Origin: Apodospora peruviana
Lineage: Eukaryota; Ascomycota; Sordariomycetes; Sordariales; Lasiosphaeriaceae
Direction of reading: 5' to 3'
Length of the DNA stretch: 64,000 bases
Assembly: GCA_033439685.1 (NCBI GenBank)
Contig: JAUEDM010000003.1
Location: 712,001-776,000 of the forward strand
Shown here: one piece after another, positions 53,910-63,676 of the stretch
How positions within the stretch are numbered: position 1 is the stretch's first letter
How the letters are laid out: each line of letters starts with the position of its first letter
Translations under genes and position numbers: made by a program
The notes under the pieces: model-generated
Seen by the model: the letters and a program-made list of their open reading frames with translations, nothing else
Told to the model about the DNA's origin: nothing
Databases searched by the model: none

Positions 53910-55801
53910 GAAGAAGTGATCGGCAAACCGATTGACCCCCTCCCGATAGATGCGACCGGGGGGGTACCCCAAGGACTCCGAGTAACTTTGCATGCATAAC
54001 ACAGCCAAATGTAATACAAAAAGGCATTTATTCGCCTTCTAGAGCCTCGTTAAACCTCGCAATTGCATGAATGACTTCCTCCACGCGATCCTCTTCTTCC
54101 ACTGCCGGTTCCGCCGCCCGCTTCCGCTTCTGAGACTTCGGGGGCTTTCTTGAAGCCTTCTCCGCTTCTGCGATGTCTTCCGCTCTAGGAAAGCCACCGT
54201 TCGCAGGCTCCTTAACTTTCTTTTTGGTCCGGGGCTTTAAAGCTTCTAAGTCGGCCCGTAACTGCTCGTTTTCGGCTGCCAACAGAGCTCTCTGGCCGTT
54301 GCCAGTGTCAAGAGCCTTCCCTACCTTGATCAGGAGCCTCCTCACGTTACACTCAGTGGGAGAATTGTAACCCAATGCATCACGGAGAGCGTTCTGGATG
54401 TCACCTGACTTCTGAGGAGTCTTGAATACCGTTGCCGACGTAATGGGGAGGTTGGTTGGCGTTGGGGAGCGGGAGGGGGGAGGTGGCGAGTCTCCTACTA
54501 TTGCCTGGCGGTCTTCTAGTATTCGCTTGGGGTTAAAAGGCCAGATTCCACACTTTCTGAAGCCGGAGCGAATATTTTTGGCCGTAAAACCCTTCTTACG
54601 AGCCTTTTGGTAAGCCAACATCCACCGTTGTTTGTTGACTGGCGATGAGGTAAGCCGGCCACAGAGGAGAGCGGTCTCGTCGCGAAAATACTGCTTCAAT
54701 GGCCCAAATCCGCTCCGGTCAAGTGGCTGGGTCTTCTGAGAGGTGTGAGGCGGCAGAAATTCCAGCTGGATACGGTTGGCAAAGGCGGTCTTCTCAAAAT
54801 CTTCGGTGGTGTGGCTGGAGGCGCCGTCGAGTATCAAGAGGCGCCATTGCCGTGGGTTTTCTGGCTGAGTCTCCGGAATAAATATGTCCCTCAACCACTT
54901 GAGCGCAATTCTGGCGTTAGAGAAGCCAGTGGGCGAGTGATCAAACTTCCAATCGCGAAGTTGTGGCTGATCGAGAAAGTCTTCGGGGTACCACTGGCCT
55001 TGGAGGGTCTCACCGGTAATAATCACGCACGGCGTGAGACTACGGCCCTCCGCAGTGGCGCATTCAATTACAGAGATCCAGGTAGTGCTCGCCGTGGTCT
55101 CACGATACGCTTCCGAAGTCATAGAGTCACCAATGACTTTAGCGCTGTCGTAGGTCTCCGTCTCCTGCATGCCGTGCTCGTCCATGTTGGCGATGTACCT
55201 TGGCGGGATGTTCTTGACGGTCATTTGGTACTTTAACCGGGTAAAAAAGTCCTCGTAAGCCTCCTTGGTACTGCCTTTGCGTCGCTGTTGATCGAGAGGG
55301 CGGGATATCTTGACGCGGATGCTCTTGTGCCGCGTGACGAAACGGTCCCCCCATCGCTTGCCGAGAGGCGTATCAACACCACCCTCTTTGAGAATAGACT
55401 GCGCCATGCGACGAAGCTTTTGCTTCGTGGGAGGTCTTCCAGCGGCTTCTTCATTGCGCGCCCAATCCACCAGAAAGCTCTCTTCTTTGGGGGAGAGCTT
55501 GCGGGTTCGCAATCGGCGTTCTTCCGAGGAGGTGGCACCGTGGAGACGGCCCCAGGTCGTGGCGTAAGGCACTTCGTTATCGCGGCACGCCTGAGCCAAC
55601 GGCTGGCCGGATTTACTCGCATCGATTGCGGACTGAATATCCTGCTCTCGCGGGCCAGACATGGCGAATTTCGCAGCAATTGGCAGCGTTTTGGTAGAGT
55701 TATTTGCGGTTGTTTTGGGGGAGGGCTTGGGAACCCGTTGCGACGCGATGGTGGGGTTCGCCTATCGGCAGGGGGTCAATCGGTTTGCCGATCACTTCTT
55801 C
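53910..55801 (-). mobile_element. DDE DNA transposon with near-perfect 40-bp TIRs, 1892 bp
   Basis: Both ends read GAAGAAGTGATCGGCAAACC (continuing GATTGACCCCCT identically), then one mismatch and a shared CCGATAG. The element is flanked on both sides by the dinucleotide TA, the target duplication expected for pogo/Tc1-mariner elements. It contains a single intact transposase. Near-identity of the ends and the open frame point to a recent insertion and possible autonomy. Confidence 0.95.
54028..55662 (-). CDS. Pogo/Tigger-type transposase (544 aa), intact
   Basis: Uninterrupted frame starting MSGPREQDIQSAIDASKSGQ. Order: a psq-like HTH (DIQSAIDASKSGQPLAQACR), a Tc5/CENP-B-type DNA-binding domain (RRMAQSILKEGGVDTPLGKR), the DDE nuclease (IANMDEHGMQ about 170, RLLILDGASSHTTEDF about 285, TQPLDRSGFGPLKQYF about 320) and a coiled-coil/basic tail with KPRTKKKVKE and KSQKRKRAAEP as nuclear signals. 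All three acidic catalytic residues appear present. Family members excise and reinsert at TA. The gene sits centrally within the terminal inverted repeats at 53910 and 55801. Confidence 0.93.
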   Translation of the reverse strand: MSGPREQDIQSAIDASKSGQPLAQACRDNEVPYATTWGRLHGATSSEERRLRTRKLSPKEESFLVDWARNEEAAGRPPTKQKLRRMAQSILKEGGVDTPLGKRWGDRFVTRHKSIRVKISRPLDQQRRKGSTKEAYEDFFTRLKYQMTVKNIPPRYIANMDEHGMQETETYDSAKVIGDSMTSEAYRETTASTTWISVIECATAEGRSLTPCVIITGETLQGQWYPEDFLDQPQLRDWKFDHSPTGFSNARIALKWLRDIFIPETQPENPRQWRLLILDGASSHTTEDFEKTAFANRIQLEFLPPHTSQKTQPLDRSGFGPLKQYFRDETALLCGRLTSSPVNKQRWMLAYQKARKKGFTAKNIRSGFRKCGIWPFNPKRILEDRQAIVGDSPPPPSRSPTPTNLPITSATVFKTPQKSGDIQNALRDALGYNSPTECNVRRLLIKVGKALDTGNGQRALLAAENEQLRADLEALKPRTKKKVKEPANGGFPRAEDIAEAEKASRKPPKSQKRKRAAEPAVEEEDRVEEVIHAIARFNEALEGE

Positions 55802-56086
55802 TAGTCTAGTAATATAGACGTAATCAAGCTCTGTTTCCTCGCCACTTCACTCTCCTCAGCCACGGCAATTCCCCTCTGCCTGGAAAAGTAGCGGCTGTAG
55901 CTCCAATTACTAGACCTAGGCTATGATTGTGCACTCGCCGCCAGGGTAACTGACAGTTGACTGCAACAGATATAAGCGTCAGCATGTCTGACCGTCTCTG
56001 ATGATCATGGAGAGTGGTATACATACCGTCAACCGTTTTAACACACGCACACCAGAGAAACAGACATCCGCAAAAGCTTTCCGTAT
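55802..56086. other. Short intergenic region
   Basis: The original flank of the transposon insertion and 3' flank of the gene at 56087. Nothing recognised. Confidence 0.4.
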
Positions 56087-56821
56087 TTACTCCCCAGGGA
56101 CCGCGTTCCATGACATGGACCCAACCATGCCGACCAGGGACGGAGTCGTCCTCGATATGATATCCTCGACGACCATCTCCAACTTGCGACGATCGGCGGG
56201 CACACGCAGGTCGAAGGTCCGATCGCCGTAAGTCTTTTTCAGAACAATTCGGTTCGGAAACACAATCTGGCAGATCTCGACCTTGGTGTCGACGACAGTG
56301 GCGGCAAAAACCGTGCATCCTCGGCCGGGGTCGCCCTGTAGTGTTCCGGTATGGTTCTTGAGGTAATTATCGCGCGGGTAGGCAACGGCGTAGTCTCTAG
56401 CGCGGGCGCGATCGACGGCTTCTATGACGGGCACGGTAGACGGCTCGTTGTACCAAAGGTCCTGGCCGGTGATGCCCAGCGAATGGCGCAGACGTGAGTG
56501 CGTCGAGCCGGTAGCCTGGGCCAGAAGGATGCATCGCGTCCCGAGGGGTGCGCCTGCGGGGCCGAAGGTAGTTTTATCGACGGCGATGCAGATTCTGTTC
56601 TTCGGCGGGAAGGAATAGTCTGCCTTGAGATACCTGCTCTCGATGATGTTTTTGTGGATGTTAATTTTCTGCCTCGTTATGGTGTAGCGGCTGGTGACTC
56701 CGCCCATGTGGTGCTGGACGTTGATAGGCACACAGGCCTCGAGGACCATGGTCCAGAGCTTCCTGGCGTTCTTGTCGGGGTCTTCGTCGGTTCCATTGAT
56801 GACTTCGTCCAGGAGCATCAT
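56087..56821 (-). CDS. Unknown protein (244 aa), upstream extension closed by an amber codon
   Basis: Intact frame from MMLLDEVINGTDEDPDKNAR to SLVGMVGSMSWNAVPGE. Recognisable features are only composition: a beta-rich region (NRICIAVDKTTFGPAGAPLG; GCTVFAATVVDTKVEICQIV) and charged ends. In the same frame upstream, a further plausible N-terminus (MPFHNHGNPIPPMGTPAWDD, ATG at 56926) is separated only by TAG at 56848-56846. This stop could come from CAG by a C-to-T change. Either the protein starts at the internal Met or the gene has recently been lost. The family is not recognised. Confidence 0.5.
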   Translation of the reverse strand: MMLLDEVINGTDEDPDKNARKLWTMVLEACVPINVQHHMGGVTSRYTITRQKINIHKNIIESRYLKADYSFPPKNRICIAVDKTTFGPAGAPLGTRCILLAQATGSTHSRLRHSLGITGQDLWYNEPSTVPVIEAVDRARARDYAVAYPRDNYLKNHTGTLQGDPGRGCTVFAATVVDTKVEICQIVFPNRIVLKKTYGDRTFDLRVPADRRKLEMVVEDIISRTTPSLVGMVGSMSWNAVPGE

Positions 56822-56926
56822 GAAGGAAATGTTGCTGGCGTTAAGCTATTCTCCATCCAGGGATGGGTCGTCCCAGGCCGGGGTGCCCATTGGCGGAATC
56901 GGGTTTCCGTGGTTATGGAAGGGCAT

Positions 56927-57731
56927 GGCAGACGAGATTGGTAAGAATGGAAAGCGTTTGACTTGGTTTCTGAAGGTCAAAGAGTTTAGAGTGTGGCGAA
57001 GCTGGATAAGAGTCGAGAACAGGGGACGCACCACCTTATATAAGGTAGGTAGGTAGGTACGCACGTGGATAAGACTTCGGCTGGCCTTGCAGTGAATGAA
57101 GTCACATCTGTGGTGTGTTTGAAGAATCACATAGGTACCAAGCGAAGACGCCCTGAACAATTTATTGTTTGTGAGTGGCTGTTGAAGTACGGCATCATTC
57201 ACTTAGTGGCATCATTCATTCAGTCCTCCATTTTTTATGGACAACTGTCCAACTGAAGGCAGCTTCCAAAAGAGCCCAGTTACCTTTTGACTAGAAATCC
57301 CTTGCTAGTCATCATCAATTGGTTTACCGAAGACGCGACAATCCACGATCTTGTGTCAAATTCGACCAGAGGAACCTCTCCGGCAATTCTCGGCACAAAG
57401 AGCGGGACTGACCGAACATATCGCTACACATGACATTATTACTGTATCGCTATTGTGAGCCAGCTATGAGGGTTACCAGACACGACCGGAGCACTATTGT
57501 GGCGCGCAGCACACCATCTCATCTGCAGCTGGCACGGGATGGTGGCTCAGCCCTGTGCAACCTGCATGACACTGATAACACTCCAGGCCGCAGTGATAGC
57601 TGACCTCCCGGCTGCCGGCGGTGGTGGCTGATGCCTGCAGCCGCCTGTAAGCTCGTGCGAGACCCCTTTAAAAGGTGTCCTGGCCGCCATCCACATTCAT
57701 CGACCGGTTCCAGCATCATCTCGCCGCCACG
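56927..57731. other. Intergenic region, no gene seen
   Basis: About 800 bases: divergent promoters of the genes at 56087 and 57732. Contains TAGGTAGGTAGGTAC near 57046-57060. Nothing else recognised. Confidence 0.45.
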
Positions 57732-59273
57732 ATGCAAAACTCAACAGAAAGAGACAACAAACGAAGGACCCCTCAGGCCTTTCTGCCCGAGGACAGGTTA
57801 TTCGCTCTCCTCGAAACAAGCCAAGAAGACTCCCGAGTCCAACTTTACACACCACCGGGCGAGCTCACCGAGTACAACAGCAGCAGCAATCAGCTCCATG
57901 AAGAACCCCAAGATAATGCGGCGACGGCGCCAGCAACGTACACCATCCTCGTCCCGAACCAATCTGTCCCTCGGGGCCCCAACTTCTTAGACTGGGTCCG
58001 CTTCGACGAGGCGACTCTCCCGCCGCGAGAAAACCTCCAGCCATCGCGCGCCAACAAAGTGCTCTCTCCGCTCGACAAGTTCAAGGCCGATCTGCCAGGC
58101 GGCGTTCACCTCGAAGGTCTTGGGGGGCTCGCCGAGTCGGTGCACAACCTCTTCCACTCGGTCAAGCGCCTCGACTTTATGCAGTCGCAGCGCGCGATCC
58201 GCCTGCCGCTTCTCAAGTCGTCGCCCGCCGGCTTCGACGACTCAATTCCGCCCGCGATGCTGCGCCGTGAGCTCGAACGGCTGGAAAATGAACTGTTTGA
58301 CCTGACCAAGTACAACGGTGCCTGCGAATATCTTACTGCTCTCGCGTGGTCGGAAGAGGCTCGCTCGGGGTCAATTACCCTGTTTGAGGTCAATCTCGAC
58401 GACAGGTATCGGCGCGAGCGCGACGTCGCCGTGGGTATTCGCCCGATCGCCGCCATGCAGAACGTGCCCAAGCCGGTGCTCTCGGCGATGCGCGCGCACG
58501 ACAAGGTAAAACGGAAGGTTGTCTTTGTGCCGTCTGACGAGGAAGCGCGGCGATTCAAGTGGAAAGCGAATCCCAGTCGCGGGCCGACGTATGTGAGGCT
58601 GCCCGCCGAGAGGAGATCGGGGGATGACTCTGTGATTGACACGGAGACGCTGTCGGCGCTGGCACCGCCACGGTCACCGCGGTCGCCCGGCGGGAGCAGC
58701 AGGAGCCATAGCAGACACGAACGGCCTGGGTCCGCGTCGAGTTATGCCAGCAGCACGCACAGCACTCGGTCCAGAATGGCAGACGCCGACGGGATTCGCG
58801 CAACGATACCGCAGTTCGTGGCGTTGCTGCACGCCAGCAGGGCAATTCTCGAGGACGTCGAGTCCACGAGCATGGATCCGCTCGAAACGGAAGAGGGCGA
58901 CGTACTGCCGGCGGTGACGCTCACCAGGACGCCGCGCGCAAACTCGCACGAGGGCGACAGCGTGCACGTTGCGGTGTTAATGCCCAGCGACTCGGACTGG
59001 ACCGATGACCAGATCGTCTGGACAGATAGGGACGGACTGGCTGAGTTCCGGAGGAGGAAGTTTTGGGATCTGATTGAGTGGGAGAGCCGACGTGAGCAAC
59101 GTGAGAGGAGAAGGAGACGGCATTCTTCCCACTCGGCGCACTCGACGCATTCCGGGCGGAGGGAGGGGAGCGTGAGTCCGCGGGTTAGGAGCAGCAGTCA
59201 GCATTCAACGCATTCGCGGGCGTCGCATTCGAGGAGTACGAGTCGGCACCTCGATCTGCCTTCTTTGTTTTGA
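57732..59273 (+). CDS. Largely disordered protein of unknown function (513 aa)
   Basis: The first ATG with good context (ACGATGC) opens an intact single exon. A structured middle part (LESVHNLFHSV-type helices: GGLAESVHNLFHSVKRLDFM; AMLRRELERLENELFDLTKY; SGSITLFEVNLDDRYRRER) is followed by long Ser/Arg-rich stretches (SPRSPGGSSRSHSRHERPGS; RRHSSHSAHSTHSGRREG) and an acidic/Trp patch (SDSDWTDDQIVWTDRDG). The RS-like tail suggests phosphorylation or RNA/nuclear roles, but no family was recognised. Confidence 0.7.
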   Translation: MQNSTERDNKRRTPQAFLPEDRLFALLETSQEDSRVQLYTPPGELTEYNSSSNQLHEEPQDNAATAPATYTILVPNQSVPRGPNFLDWVRFDEATLPPRENLQPSRANKVLSPLDKFKADLPGGVHLEGLGGLAESVHNLFHSVKRLDFMQSQRAIRLPLLKSSPAGFDDSIPPAMLRRELERLENELFDLTKYNGACEYLTALAWSEEARSGSITLFEVNLDDRYRRERDVAVGIRPIAAMQNVPKPVLSAMRAHDKVKRKVVFVPSDEEARRFKWKANPSRGPTYVRLPAERRSGDDSVIDTETLSALAPPRSPRSPGGSSRSHSRHERPGSASSYASSTHSTRSRMADADGIRATIPQFVALLHASRAILEDVESTSMDPLETEEGDVLPAVTLTRTPRANSHEGDSVHVAVLMPSDSDWTDDQIVWTDRDGLAEFRRRKFWDLIEWESRREQRERRRRRHSSHSAHSTHSGRREGSVSPRVRSSSQHSTHSRASHSRSTSRHLDLPSLF

Positions 59274-59827
59274 GCGTGAGGGAATATCATCCCATCTCTT
59301 ATTTGTGACACCAGTTGGTTGTCTTTGTGGGACACGGCAAAACAGGGTTGGTTCACGGTTCAATGACAGTCGTGTTGGTTACCTTCATGTTGGTTACCTT
59401 CATGTTGGTTACCTTCATGTTGGTTACCTTCATGTTGGATGAGAGATGGGCCGACGGGTACCGAGATCCACGGTAATAGGACCGGCCTAAATGAATTCCT
59501 GGCTTACAGTCCTTTCCATTGTCATCAGCCTGTCACGTGTGTTTGAAACTCGACATCAGACCAACGGTGATGCAATCGAGTCGAGGTTCGGTGTCTTGTT
59601 GCGCATGCTTTCCCCTTTTGTATTCTATCATGTATAAATCCACTCAGCTTTGGCCGTCTTTCTGCCCGTAAACACAAGAAGGAGGAACTTGCAACCCCTT
59701 TTCTGAGCACAGCCTTGAGAACCGCCAAAGCCCATCTCCTGCTTATGGCAAGCTGCAAACGCCAGAGCAAAATCAACATCAAGCCCACCACATTTTACGC
59801 AATCACCGTCTACCTGGACTAGCAGCC
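59274..59827. other. Intergenic region with a tandem repeat
   Basis: Holds the 15-bp repeat at 59374-59433 and, near 59634, TATAAATCC, a possible TATA element for the secreted-protein gene at 59828. Confidence 0.5.
59374..59433. repeat. 15-bp tandem repeat, four copies
   Basis: GTTGGTTACCTTCAT is repeated four times without a mismatch, then a truncated fifth copy begins. Identical units point to recent slippage or expansion. Confidence 0.95.
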
Positions 59828-60497
59828 ATGTTCCACTACTTTTTTCTTGCCCTGGTGGGCCTCCTCGCCTTCGCGGTCAATTTCACTACTGCCACAAACC
59901 ACTATCCGCCTGTCCCAGGCCAGCCGGTAAAGAAATGGCAGCCCACCAAATACGGCCTCAGGTCCAACATGTCAATTTCAGGCTTTGACCGCTACTGCCC
60001 CTGGTGCTGGACCGAAATCAAGGTCACCAGTAGTAAGGACCACCCCGGGCCGGATAACTACTGCCACGTGGTCGTCCAGCAGCCCATCGACGCCAACAAC
60101 ACCGTCATGGAGACCATCGACATGGCCATTACGACGTACGAGTTCAAACACCTCTTGCTATGGCGGCAAATTCCGTGGAATACGTCGACGAACTTTGCCG
60201 TGAATCTGAAGCACCCGCCTGGAGCAGTCACGGGGCAGGTGTTGGCTGTGAGTAAAGCCAGTACCATGCCGTGAGTTCACCTCCCCAGGTACCTAAGGTA
60301 CCTTATTATCATATCGAGAATGATGCTGATAAGGGATATTTCTATCTTGCAGGCCGCACTTTATCTACAATCTCAATACCACGTCCTCACTCCATCTCAT
60401 GCCGAACGGCACCGATTGGCAGACACTGAGTAACGCGTGGCCGGACGGGAGGTTCCTGATCCACCATGCCCAGTTCCTTTGCGTCCCACTCATGTAA
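59828..60497 (+). CDS. Secreted protein of unknown function (195 aa)
   Basis: Two exons, 59828-60270 and 60353-60497, joined in phase 2 across an 82-nt intron (GTGAGT, CTGATAAG, TTGCAG). A hydrophobic N-terminus (FHYFFLALVGLLAFAVNF) is a likely signal peptide. The mature part has few cysteines (DRYCPWCWTE, NYCHVV, FLCVPLM) and several N-glycosylation sites (NNTV, NTST, NTTS, NGTD). It ends at VPLM. The family was not recognised; it could be a secreted effector-type or cell-wall-associated protein. Confidence 0.7.
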
Positions 60498-61634
60498 AAC
60501 TGGAGTGGGAGGTACGCCGCGCAATACAGAGGACGGGTCTACGCTATGCTTTCGTGACACGGAGGAACGATAAGGAGATTAATAGAGACAACCGTTTATG
60601 ATTATCAGAGCATGGATAGTTATGGGGAGAGGAAACAGGGACGAGGATGGTAGTTATCGCGTTGATTTAGTAATTCAGATCGTCGACACAACATTGAAAG
60701 CCCCACGCACGCTCATGAAACTCTTCTAATAGTCCATGTTGTCGATGTCTTTGTTAGGCAAAGAATAAAGGAGGTGGTCACGAGATCCGAAGAGTATGTG
60801 GACGACTGGAGAGCACACACACCTGGACCTGATCGGTACTAGCCGTAGGCTGGACAAAATTACCAAGGCGACATCGCCTCCAAGCGGCACATAAGATCCG
60901 GGCATCAGCTGATAACGACATAAAATTGTGAATTGATTGGTAGAGCTAACTTCGTCTGGAGCTTCCATGGTTCAAGCGTAGGAGAATTACTAGTAATGAG
61001 TCACGTGTGAATGTCTTGGCCTCCAGTTATACTATATGCCCATATGGTACGGTCCTATGAAGCAAATTTAGCAACAGCCCCGGGAGCCTGCTTGGCAGAC
61101 ACGTGGGCAGAGATTGCAATACTCCACCGCATAGAACGTTCCTCGGCTAGGGAACCGTGGAACCGATGGGTACGCTACGTTAGCGACAGCCGATAGCCTT
61201 ATGCCTAGCGCGTGCCTAGGTCTCAGCATGGGGATTTGAGGTGGTACCGAGAAATATTTTCAGCACTAACATTACTCGGCAGTACGTAAACATCCGATAT
61301 CCTTCGCGACAGCCCCTAATTTCGTACGGAGAGCCAAATTCGGGAATAAACACCATGGTCCGTACCCCTGGCGATGTTGCATGGTGGCCCGCCGAGCACG
61401 CCGAGGTTCCGGGCGCTGTGGAACTTGGTTGTGGTCCAGAATGGCCTGCCTGAGCCTTGAGGGTTGTCGTCCTTATCATATCGCCCGATTCTCGTTCCTC
61501 CTCTTTTGTTCTTGTTTTTCTCCCTGGACTTCACCGCAAGATCTGCAATCTACAGCAGACACCAGATTCTTTGCACAGTTGGACGTGCACCCTTCAACTG
61601 ACGTCCTTTTTGTTCAGAGAGCATCATCATCGCG
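60498..61634. other. Intergenic region, no gene seen
   Basis: About 1.1 kb with only short open frames. The last 200 bases are pyrimidine-rich and probably hold the promoter and leader of the FAD oxidoreductase gene. Confidence 0.45.
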
Positions 61635-63503
61635 ATGTTTATCTCTCTCCTGAAGGTTGCCACGGCAGCAAGCTTCCTGCAGACCTCGCTCGCCGCCAGC
61701 ATCCTTGCCGAGCGTAACGACACCCAGGTGCTCCGGGTAGCCCAGAAAGACCAGTCGTTGCGTTACTTGGACTGGTCCGACGTCGCCAGCCTTCAACCTG
61801 CACGTATCGATGGCAAAAAGTACGGGTGCAAGTGCTACCCGGGCGACAGCTGTTGGCCAAAAGCCCAGACGTGGAACCAACTGAATCGAACTGTCGATGG
61901 CAAGCTCCTCGTCCACGTCCCTCCCGGAGCACCATGCCATAGCACGTTTGCCGGGCCCTTCGGCACGGTGAGGACGTATGATGCTGCCGCATGCCAGACG
62001 GCCACCGACAACTGGGGCAACGAGACCTGGACGGTTGAGCAACCGGCAGCTGCTCTTTGGACATACTTCACCAACGACACCTGCGTTCCCACTGCCGACA
62101 GAAGTCAGCCCTGCACTCTGGGCTACTATGGCGTCTACGTCATCATGGCCACCAAGCGCTCCCACGTCAAGGCCGGTATCGACTTTGCTCGCCGCAACAA
62201 CATCCGCTTGATCGTCCGCAACACTGGCCACGACTTCATCGGCCGCAGCACCGGCTTTGGGTCGCTCGTCATCAACACTCATAGCTTCAAGAGCGTTGAA
62301 TGGATCGACAGCTACAGGGGCCCAGGCTCGTCGTACCGCGGTAGCGCCGTCAAGATCGGCGCCGGTGTCCAGGGCCGTGAGCTCCTGTCACTAGGACACG
62401 CCAGGAAGACACCCACCATGCTGGTGACCGGAGAGTGCCCCACTGTCGGCATCGCTGGCGGCTTCATTCAGGGAGGCGGCCACGGCCCGTGGTCCACGCT
62501 TAAGGGCATGTCGGCCGACAACGTCCTCGCCTTCGAGGTCATCACCGCCTCAGGCCAATACGTCAACGCCAACGACAAAGAGAATCCCGACCTCTTCTGG
62601 GCGCTCAAGGGCGGCGGTCCGGCCTCGTTCGCCGTCATCCTCTCGGTGACGATGAAGACCTTCCCCGATCTCCCCTCAGCCGGCGCAACCCTCTACATCA
62701 ACGGCACCCATGGCGTGACCCCGGACCAATGGTGGAACGCCACCTCCTCCTTCCACAAGTACTCGAACCACTTCGTCGACCAGGGCCTCTACGTCTATTA
62801 CGAGCTGATGCCCATGACCTTCCGCGTGCGCCCCTTCGTCGCGATCGGCAAGACCACGACCGAACTGCGCGCCATCCTCGCGCCGTTCCTCGCCGAGCTC
62901 GACGCGCTCAACGTTGCCTACGAATTTGACATCAAGGGCTTCTCCACCTTCTACGACCTCTACATCGACCTCTTTGAGGACGAGACGTCCGGCCAGACGG
63001 CGCTGACGGGCGGGTGGCTGTTCACGCACTCGGACGTGGCGGAGCGCAACGACGACATCATCAACGCCTTCAAGACCGCGCTGTCGCCCCGCCCGGACGT
63101 GTTCGCCCTCATGATCGGACACCTGTTCAACCCGGGCCACGGCATGCCGGTCTCAAACAGCGCGACGCACCCCGCCTGGCGCAACGCGACCGATTACATT
63201 ATTACCGTCGTTCCCCTGTTCCCCGGTGCGCCTCCGGCAGTCAAGGCGGACTTCCAGAACGTGTTGACGCACACGATCGACGATGCGTTGCGCTCTGCGA
63301 GTACCAGTGGGGCGGCGTACGTCAACGAGGCGGACCCGTATCAGCCGAACTGGCAGGGCCATTTCTGGGGCTCCGAGTACCCCAAGTTGAAGCAGTACCG
63401 CAGCAAGTGGGATCCCAAGGGGATATTTTACGCCATTTCGACGCCCGGGACGGAGGCGTGGGAGGTTGTTGAGGGTGGGACGAGACTGTGCAAGAAATTG
63501 TGA
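61635..63503 (+). CDS. Secreted FAD-linked oxidoreductase, BBE/AA7-like (622 aa)
   Basis: Intact single exon. Signal peptide about 1-21. FAD_binding_4 (VAO/PCMH) fold: RNTGHDFIGRSTGFGSL with His199 as the likely 8-alpha-histidyl FAD link, and GECPTVGIAGGFIQGGGHG with Cys268 as a possible second (6-S-cysteinyl) link, so the flavin may be bicovalent. A BBE domain ends the protein (AYVNEADPYQPNWQGHFWGS; WDPKGIFYAISTPGTEAWEV). Such secreted enzymes oxidise oligosaccharides (AA7) or small secondary metabolites. Several N-glycosylation sites are present. Substrate unknown. No adjacent biosynthetic core gene was seen. Confidence 0.9.
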   Translation: MFISLLKVATAASFLQTSLAASILAERNDTQVLRVAQKDQSLRYLDWSDVASLQPARIDGKKYGCKCYPGDSCWPKAQTWNQLNRTVDGKLLVHVPPGAPCHSTFAGPFGTVRTYDAAACQTATDNWGNETWTVEQPAAALWTYFTNDTCVPTADRSQPCTLGYYGVYVIMATKRSHVKAGIDFARRNNIRLIVRNTGHDFIGRSTGFGSLVINTHSFKSVEWIDSYRGPGSSYRGSAVKIGAGVQGRELLSLGHARKTPTMLVTGECPTVGIAGGFIQGGGHGPWSTLKGMSADNVLAFEVITASGQYVNANDKENPDLFWALKGGGPASFAVILSVTMKTFPDLPSAGATLYINGTHGVTPDQWWNATSSFHKYSNHFVDQGLYVYYELMPMTFRVRPFVAIGKTTTELRAILAPFLAELDALNVAYEFDIKGFSTFYDLYIDLFEDETSGQTALTGGWLFTHSDVAERNDDIINAFKTALSPRPDVFALMIGHLFNPGHGMPVSNSATHPAWRNATDYIITVVPLFPGAPPAVKADFQNVLTHTIDDALRSASTSGAAYVNEADPYQPNWQGHFWGSEYPKLKQYRSKWDPKGIFYAISTPGTEAWEVVEGGTRLCKKL

Positions 63504-63676
63504 CTGCATGACTGTCCGGGCAGGCGGTGGCTTTGAAGTACATAGATAATCCATAATATAGAGTAGAATAATATCTTGTCTAGAATGGCATGTTCAAGCG
63601 TTTGTTCGTCACATACTTAAAAATCCAGCCTTTGACTCCCGCCTGAACTGCCCTACAAAACACCCTTGTTTGTGTT

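Noticed and set aside
61614..62282. 222-codon minus-strand ORF opposite the FAD oxidoreductase
   Set aside because: Antisense shadow; no motif and strongly skewed composition.
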